DNA of 64,000 bases from Endothia cerciana (Eukaryota > Ascomycota > Sordariomycetes > Diaporthales > Cryphonectriaceae). Under the pieces are notes generated by a model. The model was not told where the DNA came from, did no database searches, and worked only from the letters and a program-made list of their open reading frames with translations. Where the stretch lies: assembly GCA_026119935.1 (NCBI GenBank), contig JALRMH010000014.1, positions 124,001 through 188,000 on the forward strand, in the 5' to 3' direction. Position 1 is the first letter of the stretch; the number at the start of each line of letters is the position of its first letter. Position numbers and translations under genes: made by a program. This document shows, piece after piece, positions 54,875 to 64,000 of this stretch.

Positions 54875-55471
54875 GGCTCGTCATGACGTCTTTATCGGTG
54901 CTGGTCCTGTGGTCTTTCGAATGGATCCCTGGGGCATCGTCCCTTCTTTTCTCTGGGGAGGGAGGGTCAATCGGCAGTTCTATTCACTGAGGTGCCAGGG
55001 CGGCTCTCCTGGCATATTAGTTCTAATACCAGTTATTATTCTCTTCTCTCTACATAGTTCTGCCTCATACGAAGCAGCAGCAATGGCAGCCGAGTTTTCT
55101 GATATCTTCTCTGTCGCCATGCTCGTTCCCGCAGTCAACGGTCGCATGATCCTACATGATAGCGGCTTGAAAAAGGTCCTTGCGGAAGAACGCCGTCCGC
55201 CGAGCAAGATGGTGACCCACATTCGGTTGGCAGTACGTGTTTGCTGTATCGCGTTGTGGTTCCTATCGCCCACTTCACGGATGAAACAACAAATGTGAAG
55301 CCAATCATATCATGCCAGCATTCAAGGCCGGAAAACACATACACGTACCTTGACCTGACTTGTGATTTGTGTCCATGAGAGGACATTACTTACTGACTTT
55401 TCGTAAACAATCTTGTACATCTCCAACAGAGGTCTGTAGATGTTAGTGAGGGCTGTTGTTTAAGCTGTTGC

Positions 55472-55473
<2 letters not shown>

Positions 55474-55514
<41 letters not shown>
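55474..55514 (+). repeat. (GA)20 microsatellite
   Basis: Uninterrupted AG/GA dinucleotides over about 41 nt, in the ATG15 upstream region. GA tracts are often polymorphic and can act as promoter elements. Confidence 0.95.
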
Positions 55515-55521
<7 letters not shown>

Positions 55522-55680
55522 CGTTGCTGTATAAGTAAGAGGACAAGGGGTTTAAAATTAAGCATGAGGCTGCACCCAGGAGGGGGGCTTACTTAAGGCT
55601 GATCAGCAGGCACCGATAAGCGACGTTCTGCCGCCTCCTGTCGTCATGGAGCGAGTAGGAGCCTCGGGTACGTCGCGCAG

Positions 55681-55717
55681 CGCAACGCAACGCAACGCAA
55701 CGCAACGCAACGCAACG
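55681..55717 (+). repeat. (CGCAA)7 pentanucleotide repeat
   Basis: Seven perfect CGCAA units followed by CG, about 210 bp upstream of the ATG15 start and likely within or near its 5' leader. Confidence 0.95.
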
Positions 55718-55928
55718 TATTGGGCGGTGCCGAGCCCGGCCTCACCACCCTCCTTTCAGGGCCACTCCCCCCCCCCTCGTGACAACACTCCTCGACCCGG
55801 TCTTGTCCCCATGATCCGCCTCCCTACCTCCCCTCACATCGACACCGCACCCTCCCTTTCTTTTCTCCCTCCCGACACACTCTTATCCTGACAACTCTAC
55901 CTCTTTCGACATCATCAGCAACCAGACG

Positions 55929-57941
55929 ATGGTCTTCAGGCGCAAGACCGGGGGCGGTGGTGATACGTGCACCTCTGCCGGCAGGGTGACCGCCAACCTG
56001 CTCCTCTCGTTCCTCACCCTCGCGCCAGCAGCATCCGCCCACGTACCAGCAGCCAGCTCCAGGTCGGACGGCCAGGCCGTCCTCCCTCTCAAGCCCGACT
56101 TCTTCAACCCCTCGCCAGAGCCGCCGCCCCCCGCAGAGCACGTCTTTGTAAGGCCCCTCCCCTCCTCTCCTCTCCTCTCCTTATCACCAGCGCGGCACCC
56201 ACTGACTATTGAACCCGTCTGTGATGTGTTACAGTCCCTCCGACACGTCTTCCACCACGGCACGCACAGATACCCGGGCCTGCACAGGAGGCAGGACGTG
56301 TTGCACACCCAAGAGCAGGCTGTATGGCTGGCCGCCGAGGACGAGCACGCCGCCGAGCGGCTGCCGCCGCTGCGGGCGCGGAGCGGTGCGGCGAGGATCC
56401 AGAGGCTGGTCGACCGGCGGCCGAGCGTGGTCGACCCGATGGTGGCGCTGTCGCGGGAGAGGGGCTACGTCTCGGTCCTGTCCGAGGACGCCTGGACCCT
56501 CGACGACGTGCCCGGGCCGAACGTCACGGACAGGGATACCATCGTCAGCCTGGCCTACATGTCGGCCAACGCCTACGTGGAGAGGGACGCCGACGGCGAG
56601 TGGCTGGAGGTGGGCGACCCGTTCAACCGCTCCGCCGACTTCGGCTGGGAGAGCGACGGCCTCCGGGGCCACGTGTTCGCGGACGCCGACAACTCGACCA
56701 TCGTCATCGGGCTCAAGGGCACGTCGATGGCCGTCTTTGACGGCGAGGGCACCACCACCAACGACAAGGAGAACGACAACCTGTTCTTCAGCTGCTGCTG
56801 CGCCCAGCAGGGGCCCTGGCTCTGGCACCAGGTCTGCAACTGCGCGACGGGCACGTACTCGTGCAACAACACGTGCGTGGTGCAGGCGCTGCGCCAGGAG
56901 AACAGGTACTACATGGCCGCCCGCGAGCTCTACTCCAACGTCACCGAGCTGTACCCGGACTCCAACGTCTGGATCACGGGCCACTCGCTCGGCGGCGCCG
57001 TCAGCAGCATGCTCGGCCTGACGTACGGCCACCCCGTCGTCACCTTCGAGGCGGTCCCCGAGGCCCTGCCGGTCTCCAGGCTGGGCCTCCCCGTGCCCCC
57101 CGGCGCCGACCCGGGCGTCCCCCAGGCGCGCGAGTACACCGGCGCCTACCACTTCGGCCACACCGCGGACCCGGTCTACATCGGCACCTGCAACGGCGCG
57201 ACGGCCTCGTGCTCCTACGCCGGCTACGCGATGGAGTCGGCCTGCCACACCGGCCGCGAGTGCGTGTACGACGTCGTCGCGGACAAGGGCTGGCGCGTGG
57301 GGATCGGCACGCATAAGATCCGGTCTGTCATCAACGACGTCATACTCAAGTACGACCTGGTCCCCGAGTGCAGGTTCACGCCCGAGTGCCGCGACTGCGC
57401 GAACTGGAAGATGTACGAGAGCAACGGGACCGAGTCGACCACCACGTCCAGCTCGTCGACGTCCACCAAGACGCGCACGAGGACAGAGACCTGCAAGACG
57501 CCCGGCTGGTGGGGGTGTCTGGACGAGACGGCCACGGGGACGGCGACGACCTCCTCGACGAGTACCACGAGCACGAGCACGTCGACCTGTAAGACCCCGG
57601 GCTGGTTCGGGTGCAACGACAAGTCGACCACGACCACCACGTCCTCCTCATCTACCAGTGCTCTGCCTACTACTAGCGCGACCTGCGAGACGCCCGGGCG
57701 CTTCTGGGGGTGCAACGACAAGACGGCCACGAGCAGCGGCGCAACGTCGGCGGTCACCTCCGAACCGACCATCACCGCGCCGCCGCCGCCGACCGTCACG
57801 ACCACGCGGCCCGTCACGCCGAGGCCGACGGGGACGTCCACGCCCACGTCCGCGTCTGTGAAGCCAACGCAGTCGCACTGCACGAGGAGGAGCTGGTTCG
57901 GGCTCTGCAGGGGATACGGCAGCAGCGAGGAGGAGATTTAG
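55929..57941 (+). CDS. ATG15: Autophagic phospholipase Atg15
   Basis: Two exons, 55929-56147 and 56235-57941; 641 aa. Vacuolar class-3 lipase that breaks down the membranes of autophagic and Cvt bodies. An N-terminal signal anchor (NLLLSFLTLAPAASAHV) precedes the family segment SLRHVFHHGTHRYPGLHRR, which the splice restores. GHSLGGAVSSMLGL carries the catalytic Ser324; ADNSTIVIGLKGTS, FFSCCCAQQ and GAYHFGHTADPVYIGTCNG are typical Atg15 blocks. The C-terminus is Ser/Thr-rich with repeats of CKTPGWWGCLDE, CKTPGWFGCNDK and CETPGRFWGCNDK, and a final CTRRSWFGLC. The 87-bp intron is a multiple of three and has no in-frame stop, so retention would add 29 residues after EHVF. Confidence 0.93.
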   Translation: MVFRRKTGGGGDTCTSAGRVTANLLLSFLTLAPAASAHVPAASSRSDGQAVLPLKPDFFNPSPEPPPPAEHVFVRPLPSSPLLSLSPARHPLTIEPVCDVLQSLRHVFHHGTHRYPGLHRRQDVLHTQEQAVWLAAEDEHAAERLPPLRARSGAARIQRLVDRRPSVVDPMVALSRERGYVSVLSEDAWTLDDVPGPNVTDRDTIVSLAYMSANAYVERDADGEWLEVGDPFNRSADFGWESDGLRGHVFADADNSTIVIGLKGTSMAVFDGEGTTTNDKENDNLFFSCCCAQQGPWLWHQVCNCATGTYSCNNTCVVQALRQENRYYMAARELYSNVTELYPDSNVWITGHSLGGAVSSMLGLTYGHPVVTFEAVPEALPVSRLGLPVPPGADPGVPQAREYTGAYHFGHTADPVYIGTCNGATASCSYAGYAMESACHTGRECVYDVVADKGWRVGIGTHKIRSVINDVILKYDLVPECRFTPECRDCANWKMYESNGTESTTTSSSSTSTKTRTRTETCKTPGWWGCLDETATGTATTSSTSTTSTSTSTCKTPGWFGCNDKSTTTTTSSSSTSALPTTSATCETPGRFWGCNDKTATSSGATSAVTSEPTITAPPPPTVTTTRPVTPRPTGTSTPTSASVKPTQSHCTRRSWFGLCRGYGSSEEEI

Positions 57942-59290
57942 GCGGCCGCGTGCCTGAGAACAGCATGTTGCGCGCCGTGACTTTCTGAGACGGCCTGTCG
58001 CTACCGGTGTTAAGATATTTCAATTTGGAGGGGGGAGGCGGGGGGGGGGGTGGGAAACGTGAACGACACGGTACAGTACGGGCGGGCATCCTGTCTTATC
58101 TCATCATGAAATCGGCGTTTGGGCAGGGCAGGGCAGGGCAGGGCAGGGCAAGGGGCCCCATTCGGACTTGTCTCCATTACACCACACTGCATTTCCCAAG
58201 CTGCGCACAGCAGACCATAGCAGGCAGGCAGGCAGGCAAGCAGGGCAAGACATAGAGACCGCACTAGACTATACACGTACGCAAATATCCCGATAGAAAA
58301 CCTTCGTGGTTGGCTCGGCCCATCCGCGACCGGTGGACCTCGAGGCGGCGTGCGCAAGGCCTCTTGACCGCGCGAGCCGCGCATTCGTTGTGGCTTCCGT
58401 CCCTGTGAGGCGCCACCTGCAGGAGAGCAGCGTGCCAAAGGAGGGCGGGAGGCAAGTTGAGGCGTCTGGGGGGGGGGGGGAGGGAGGGGCGGGGCGCCGG
58501 GGGTGTGGAATATGTCCTCGTACCCTCCCGCTTTCTCTAATCAGCTGGAACTGCTCATAGATCGCTCTGCCTGAATGCCTGTACACTTGGGCCCGAGCCA
58601 TTGTGAGCGCCAGCTTCCTGCGATGAGCAAGCCGGCTACCACATGCATACCATACACCGTGTGCACCCGATCACTTCACTCGAGCAGATGGCACCTTCGG
58701 TACACACAAAGATTGTGACCATATTCATACCCAACCGAAACCCATGCTATTCCATAATATTCTTATCCTAGTCCTAAACGTACAAACGTACAGGTGCATG
58801 AAGACGCTGTTCTCTCTAAGCGGACGTTATGCAGGTGCCGTGCGTGCGTGGAAAACGTGTGCGTGGTGCTCCGTATCGTCCATCTGTATCTGTCGTTCTT
58901 GCTCATGTCTGAATCCATAGCAGCGCACGCGAATACGTTGCTCATCAACACCGTCTCGATTAAACCGTGCTCTTCCTTCGTTCCTTGCGTTGTGCAGGGT
59001 TGCCCACTTTTTGAAGTTTCCAAACTGATTCAGGGCGGCGTCCCTTGTCTGGTGATCCCAATTATACCCAATCCTCTCTTCTCTTCTGTGCAAGTAACCA
59101 AAGCGAGTGACCGCGGCGGTGCAGAAGAGCACAGCCAACAAAAAATCATGGACAGGAATTTGGTGATTATAAAGGGGGGGGGGTAGTTGTAAAACAGCGC
59201 AGAAGGAACTTGCTCGCAGTCCGAGAAACAGAGCCAAATCAGTAAGCTGATGATTACAACAATGTATTGGACCATTTCGCAGCAAGCGCT
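57942..59290. other. Convergent intergenic region
   Basis: About 1.35 kb between the 3' ends of ATG15 and the Nrd1-like gene. It has poly-G runs (58029-58053, 58470-58481, 59176-59184), a (GGGCA)6 repeat at 58121-58150 and a GGCA-type repeat at 58221-58240. No gene recognised. Confidence 0.5.
58121..58150 (+). repeat. (GGGCA)6 pentanucleotide repeat
   Basis: Six perfect GGGCA units, with a second short (CAGG)-type array 70 bp downstream at 58221-58240. Both lie in the convergent 3' region. Confidence 0.95.
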
Positions 59291-61669
59291 TTAGTTTGCC
59301 ACCTCCTCCTCGACCCAGCCGTTGAGGCCACCCTGAATCGCGAGGCCGTAACCACTGCCCATGCCGCCAAAGCTGGCCTGGTACTGGTGACCGCGCCGAG
59401 CGCCCTCATCATTGACGCTACCCTGAACGCTACTCGGGCTCGTGCCACCGTTCTCGAAACCGGGTCCGAACGCAGGCAGGCTCACCGCTCGGCTGTGTTG
59501 GCCACGCGCGTTGGCGGGTGCGAGCAGCCCGCCGATGGTCGTCGGCCCGGATGCCGAATTTTGTGTAGCGTAGCCGTTCGAGATACTGGCAGACTGGCCA
59601 TGTCCGGAGACAGAGCCGTCAGGCATCTGCAGCGCGATCTCGTTCGGCGAAGACGACGCGGTTCCAAAGAGCACCGCCTGCTGAGCGGCGAGGGCTTGGT
59701 GCTGCTGTTGGTGATGCTGCTGGGCCTGCTGGGACACCTGGCTCAGGTACACGGTCAAGGGGTTGCTCTGAGTGTTGAACAGGGTTGGCTGGTTTCCCGC
59801 CTGAGCATTGGTTGGTGATCCGCTCTGGGGGGCCTGCTGTCCCGGAGAAGCGGGGACCTCGTTGCGTGGCGACCCGGCCTGCTGCTGAAGCTGTCGTGGT
59901 GGGTTTCCACACCGGTCCTTGCCGAAATTAACCTTGAACTTTCTGTACTCCTCCTTGCTCCGAACGGCCTCGATAGCCTTGATGGCGTTGGCAATGTTGG
60001 TGAAGTTGACAAACGCGCAGCTCTTCTCCCGGAGGGTGTTGACCAGCTCAATTTCGCCATACTCGGAGAAATCCTGCCTCAGCCTCTCCTCAGTCCATGT
60101 CTCATCTAGGTTGCCGATGTAGACGTTTCGCGAAGCACCGCCACTGACAGCCAAGGCGATCGCCGGGGGCAGAGCACCGGAGTGCTTACCCCAGCCGATC
60201 TTCAACCGGCGGTTGTGAATCATCAGACCCTGGATATTGCTCAGGGCGTAAAAAGAAGCGGCCGCGGTGGGGTCGATGAACGTGACGAAGCAGATGTGCT
60301 TATCCGGAATGTACCGAATGTGGTGCAACAGACCACCTCGCACAACGTTGCAGATCTCCTCAATGGTGGTCTCGGGGTGGATGTTGCCCAGGTAGATCGT
60401 CCGGTTTCCGAGGTTGTTGATGCCACCAGCAGTAGTGGCAACAGCAGCAGCAGCGACAGACTGCTGAGCCAAGGCGCTGGAGATCACATCGCGGTCAGCA
60501 CCAGTCAGCATGTGCGCATAGCCAGGAGCAATGCCCAGATACTGCGCTGCATTCTGCTGCTGTGTCTTGGAGACGTAAGCACACCGGTCCTTGCCGTAGT
60601 ACACACGTCGCGGGGTCTGCCACTTGGCCTCCTGAGGAAGCTGCGAGACCGCCTTGATGGCGTTGGCAATGGAGAGGAAGTGAATGAATGCGATGTTCTT
60701 CTCGCGGACAATCTTGACGGTGTCGATAGCGCCGAATTTGCCCAGGTCTTCCCTGATTTCCTCCTCCGTGATCTCCTCGGGCAGGTTTCCGAGGTAGACA
60801 TTTCTGGAGGCACCGGACTGCTGAACGGCGAGACCGACAGAAGTAGGCACCGGGGACGGCTTGCCCCAGCCGACCTTGATATCCTGTCCCTTGATGCAGA
60901 GCTTTTTCAAGATGGCATCAGAGTGGAAGTGGGTGGCGGAGCTGGCGTCCAGGAAGGAGATGAAGGCGCAGTTCTTGTCAGGCAGCAACCTGACAGACTC
61001 GATCTGACCGCTGCGCACGTGGCTCAGGATCTCCTCAGCAGGTGTGTCCTGAGGGATGTTCCCGAGGTAGACCGTCCGGCTGGATCCGCTGACGGCCGGG
61101 CTCATGGCCACAGGTGAGCCGGGGTTCATCTGCATCTGCATCTGGCCGCCCATGTTGCCGTAACCCGTGGTAGGAGACTGAGGGGCGAAGAACTGAGGCG
61201 CTCCATAAGACGACGGCGAGACAATCGTGTGGTAACCACCGGGCGACATGGGCTGCTGCACGGGGCTCCCGAGCCCGTTCTGCTGCTGGCTGTTCTGCTG
61301 AGCCTGCTGATAACCGCCCATACTCTGGAACTGCCCGTTGGCAAAGGCAGCAGGAGTGCCGGGCTGGAAGGGGCTTCCGAGGAGCAGCTGAGAAGGAAGC
61401 AGAGGAGTGAACTGCATATCGAAGCCAGAGCCGGGAGTGGCCATGTCAGCGATGTTCGGGTTGAGAGTCTGCTGCTGGACATTCTGGGTATTGATCGTGG
61501 GGATGTTCCCGCGGCGTGGGTGCCTGTCAGCGAAGCCAGAGACGTTCGAAGCGAAGGCACCGTGAGAGAAGCCAGTATCGCTCGTGGAGGGCTTCGACGC
61601 GTGACCGAAGCGGCCAAGGCCACCGCTTGGGCCGGCCTGGCCAATGGGACCTGGTTGGTGCTCCTGCAT
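59291..61669 (-). CDS. Four-RRM RNA-binding protein, Nrd1-like (S. pombe)
   Basis: Single coding exon, 792 aa. Four RNA-recognition motifs begin near residues 198 (RTVYLGNIPQDTPAEEIL), 289 (RNVYLGNLPEEITEEEI), 422 (RTIYLGNIHPETTIEEI) and 513 (RNVYIGNLDETWTEERL). Each has its RNP1 equivalent, e.g. NCAFISFLD, NIAFIHFLS, HICFVTFID and SCAFVNFTN. RRMs 1 and 3 are each followed by a KVGWGK or KIGWGK block and RRMs 2 and 4 by YYGKDRC or NFGKDRC, suggesting an ancient tandem duplication of a two-RRM unit. The flanks are Gln/Pro/Ser-rich. S. pombe Nrd1 represses early sexual differentiation and stabilises specific mRNAs; this role is inferred. The name is unrelated to budding-yeast NRD1. Confidence 0.92.
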   Translation of the reverse strand: MQEHQPGPIGQAGPSGGLGRFGHASKPSTSDTGFSHGAFASNVSGFADRHPRRGNIPTINTQNVQQQTLNPNIADMATPGSGFDMQFTPLLPSQLLLGSPFQPGTPAAFANGQFQSMGGYQQAQQNSQQQNGLGSPVQQPMSPGGYHTIVSPSSYGAPQFFAPQSPTTGYGNMGGQMQMQMNPGSPVAMSPAVSGSSRTVYLGNIPQDTPAEEILSHVRSGQIESVRLLPDKNCAFISFLDASSATHFHSDAILKKLCIKGQDIKVGWGKPSPVPTSVGLAVQQSGASRNVYLGNLPEEITEEEIREDLGKFGAIDTVKIVREKNIAFIHFLSIANAIKAVSQLPQEAKWQTPRRVYYGKDRCAYVSKTQQQNAAQYLGIAPGYAHMLTGADRDVISSALAQQSVAAAAVATTAGGINNLGNRTIYLGNIHPETTIEEICNVVRGGLLHHIRYIPDKHICFVTFIDPTAAASFYALSNIQGLMIHNRRLKIGWGKHSGALPPAIALAVSGGASRNVYIGNLDETWTEERLRQDFSEYGEIELVNTLREKSCAFVNFTNIANAIKAIEAVRSKEEYRKFKVNFGKDRCGNPPRQLQQQAGSPRNEVPASPGQQAPQSGSPTNAQAGNQPTLFNTQSNPLTVYLSQVSQQAQQHHQQQHQALAAQQAVLFGTASSSPNEIALQMPDGSVSGHGQSASISNGYATQNSASGPTTIGGLLAPANARGQHSRAVSLPAFGPGFENGGTSPSSVQGSVNDEGARRGHQYQASFGGMGSGYGLAIQGGLNGWVEEEVAN

Positions 61670-61884
61670 CCCGAGAAGATGAGGAGGGACAAGGCTGTCC
61701 CGACCGACGTGAGATAGGACTGCCGTTTTGAAAGATTAGAGGTGCCTCCCGGGAAGAGAAGGCACGCGTCGAGAAGCTGAAGGTTTGCGGTGTCGTACGA
61801 ACACCCGACGGTCGTATAATATAAAAGGGGTATCTCCAAAAAATTCCACAGCCGGGCGTCTTGCAATTGGTGTGGGAAGTCCTT

Positions 61885-61926
61885 TTCTTCTTCTTCTTCT
61901 TCTTCTTCTTCTTCTTCTTCTTCTTC
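61885..61926 (+). repeat. (TTC)14 trinucleotide repeat
   Basis: Fourteen TTC units, i.e. GAA on the strand of the Nrd1-like mRNA, about 220-260 bp upstream of its ATG. Long GAA/TTC tracts can form triplex DNA and are length-unstable. Confidence 0.95.
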
Positions 61927-62851
61927 CCTTTTCCTTGAAGCTACTCTCAAAGGCCACTCGGACGACCCAAGTTCGAGAGACGCAGGGGCCAAACCCAGAA
62001 AGTCGAAAGAATACAAGTGTTATGTCGTATGTGCAGACTTGGTGTCTGGGTGAAGGGTTTATACCAACACGCAGGCAGTCGGGGGTCGGGGATCTCGAAG
62101 CCTCGGAGCCAGGTGAAGAACCCGGGTACTTGGGGCGGTCAAAGGACGGGGGGCTCCCAAAGTGCAGCGGGTCTAGTATGTATGGATCCGTAAAGGGTTG
62201 GTCGAACGGGACAGGCAGGTCGAGGTTGGCGTAGCTATACCCTCCCACTTTTGTACTCGGACAAAGACAGCTGGTATTAGAATGGCGAGGCAGCGGTAGC
62301 CCTAGCGAGGGCCGAAGGGGAGGAGGATGCCGAGGCGGACCAGACACAATGCCACGACACGACAGGGACAACAAGAGGGCCAAGGACTGATCCTGCTCCG
62401 TTTGCTTTCGTTCGCGGTGAGACTTTGTCGCGTCAGGCGGGCGCCGGTGATTGGCGACTGGACAGGAATCCGGGGCCGGGGAGGGGGGGACTTTAAAAAA
62501 AAAAGAACGAAAGAAAAAATATGACTGCAACGGATATATGCTTGAACAACGAGCGTGTGGTATTCGAACAACAAAGCCGGGTGACGTGGTCGAGGGCGTG
62601 TGCGGGAGTAGGATTGAAGGGCCAGTCGTGACGCAAATTAAAAGAGAAGGGCGCCCGGAGAGGAGGTGTGGAAGAAAGAGAACAAGAAGCTCAACTCAAG
62701 GCCCGGGTTACGCGCAGAAGCTAAGGTAATGGTAAGTGTATGTTAAGGTGCCACTAGCAGGAGGCAGGCGAGGGTTGAAGGCGAAGGCGAAGGTGAAGGT
62801 CGATCCAAGAACGAACATGAGCGAACGAAAGAGGAGGATAAACCCGAACCT

Positions 62852-62881
62852 GGAGGAGGAGGAGGAGGAGGAGGAGGAGGA
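62852..62881 (+). repeat. (GGA)10 trinucleotide repeat
   Basis: Ten GGA units about 1.2 kb upstream of the Nrd1-like gene, in sequence without a recognised gene. Confidence 0.95.
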
Positions 62882-64000
62882 CAACAACAAAAAACGAAAG
62901 GCAAAAAAAGGGGAGGTCAAATTGAGGGTACCTCAGTGAGGATCCGGGGCGAGGAGGTGAGCGGAGAGAGGAAGCTCAGGACATGGAGACGAGGTAAAAT
63001 TGGACCAGGGCCCCAGCTAAGGAACTAGGGCTAGTGACAGGGCAAAACGCACTGGGCTCTCTCTGTACACGGTACTGCTGACCCTCACGCCCTTCTGGCG
63101 GGTGGGGGGGACCTGAGAGGCGCTGGGGGTGGGCTCACTAATGGCTCCAGTGGGCTCCCAGGGTGCTGGCCCAAAAGGGGCAAGGACCACCGACAAAGTG
63201 CAGGCATCCCTGGCGTCGCAATTTAACTTCCCTCGCGCCCTCTCCCAGAGGAGTCATGCCTCTCTGCCAGCGTACTACATACTACATACTATGTACCGGT
63301 CGTGCCCATGTAGCTCCAGCACACCGGTGCTGTGGTACCCCCATTGGCGGCACGATGACCTCCCGTGCGCTCCCCACGATGCATCTCGAGTCTGCGGGTA
63401 GTATGGTATGGTAGACCAGGAGGAGGAGTAGTTGACCGACGGCGATGGCTATCCTGAGGAGAACCTTTGAACGAATAGCCCCGCCCCCCGCCCCCCGCCC
63501 CAAGACCCGATGCAGCTCGCGATATCTTGTGGTTCAGCTCGTAAACACGGACTGGAAAAAGCACACAGCATTGATCTTCCCTGGGTAGGTTCAGCCCGGC
63601 CATCATGGCCTATATTGCCTGGGTACCCCTTACATTACAGCAGGACTTGGCAGTGCAATGTTTACGTATCTATGCTGTCCTGTCTCAAGTCTCTGGGCCA
63701 GCAACTCGTCCGTCTAATTTGGCCTGACCTCCATCTACAGAGGGCGCTGGGTCGACGCAGGTCAGTGCAGAGACACAGGCCGACCTGTCCACAACATAAG
63801 ATGACCGGCCTGTACCTAGGCACGTGCTAGATACCAATGTGAGAGCGCTACTGGGGAGAGGGGAGAGGAGAGCTGTACGTATATATGTGTATACATAGTA
63901 GTACGTATGCACAGTCTCACTCATCTCGATATTGTCCGGGTCGTTCTAGCTCTATTAATTAATCGATCTACCACTGTAGGAAATTATCCTGTGCAGTAGC

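Larger units (their letters stand above)
54875..55928. other. Intergenic region with microsatellites, ATG15 promoter
   Basis: About 1 kb. It holds the (GA)n and (CGCAA)7 arrays listed separately, and a strongly pyrimidine-rich leader from 55740 to 55928 before the ATG15 start. Confidence 0.55.
61670..64000. other. Upstream region of the Nrd1-like gene and window end
   Basis: About 2.3 kb. The first kilobase is probably a long promoter and 5' leader with a (TTC)14 tract. GC-rich and AT-rich stretches alternate; a GGA repeat lies at 62852-62881. Short frames show no domain, and the right edge (63840-64000) is AT-rich without coding signal. Confidence 0.45.

Noticed and set aside
56229..57314. 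361-codon antisense frame opposite ATG15
   Set aside because: A shadow of a GC-rich coding exon; Val/Ala/Gly-rich product without motifs.
60182..61117. 311-codon antisense frame opposite the Nrd1-like gene
   Set aside because: A by-product of codon bias in the real gene; no independent features.
1..64000. Prokaryotic systems, CRISPR arrays, rRNA, tRNA, intact transposons
   Set aside because: Introns, gene types and promoters are fungal. No array, rRNA or tRNA signature and no element with paired ends or an intact transposase was seen by eye; a tRNAscan-SE and RepeatMasker run would be decisive.

Overview
The window is nuclear DNA from a filamentous ascomycete (Pezizomycotina, probably a Sordariomycete; the class is an inference). 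The grounds are short GT-AG introns of about 50-160 bp with CTAAC/CTGAC-type branch sites, GC-rich coding sequence between AT-richer gaps, single genes on both strands, and a fungal gene set (Zn2Cys6 regulators, TRK1, ATG15, IMG1). I see no operons, phage, CRISPR, rRNA or convincing tRNA. Exon models were read by eye from splice signals, frame continuity and remembered family motifs; no alignment was run.

Layout. 0-20 kb is dense housekeeping: a left-truncated Zn2Cys6 regulator, a mitochondrial D-2-hydroxyacid (2-hydroxyglutarate type) dehydrogenase, proteasome alpha-4, a CHY zinc-finger protein, the TFIIH helicase XPB/Ssl2, the K+ transporter TRK1, then a tight mitochondrial group (bL19m, an unknown mitochondrial protein sharing its promoter, and a cysteine-synthase-like protein tail-to-tail with it). 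20-31 kb is more accessory: a SET protein with a glutamine tract, a decayed coding relic, an epoxide hydrolase, a four-exon CRIPT homologue, a HAD phosphatase with an early stop, repeats, and a GT31-like glycosyltransferase. 31-42.3 kb holds a complete Zn2Cys6 regulator, a PXA-domain protein with a 1.5 kb intron, and a CENP-B-type DNA-binding protein. 42.3-48.0 kb has no recognisable gene. 48-64 kb holds the GTPase RBG1/DRG1, a decayed ankyrin/ZZ gene, a small secreted cysteine-rich protein, the autophagic lipase ATG15 and a four-RRM Nrd1-like RNA-binding protein.

Most genes act independently. The visible relationships are the divergent pairs (dehydrogenase/proteasome, CHY protein/XPB, bL19m/unknown mitochondrial protein) and the mitochondrial clustering at 16-19.6 kb. 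I found no clear new multi-gene system. The most unusual signals are gene-structural: a 7-nt internal exon, a 5-nt first coding exon, a GC-AG intron, a 1,534-bp intron, an exon-internal TATA box followed by an in-frame ATG, and a nonsense codon followed by family-like tail sequence.
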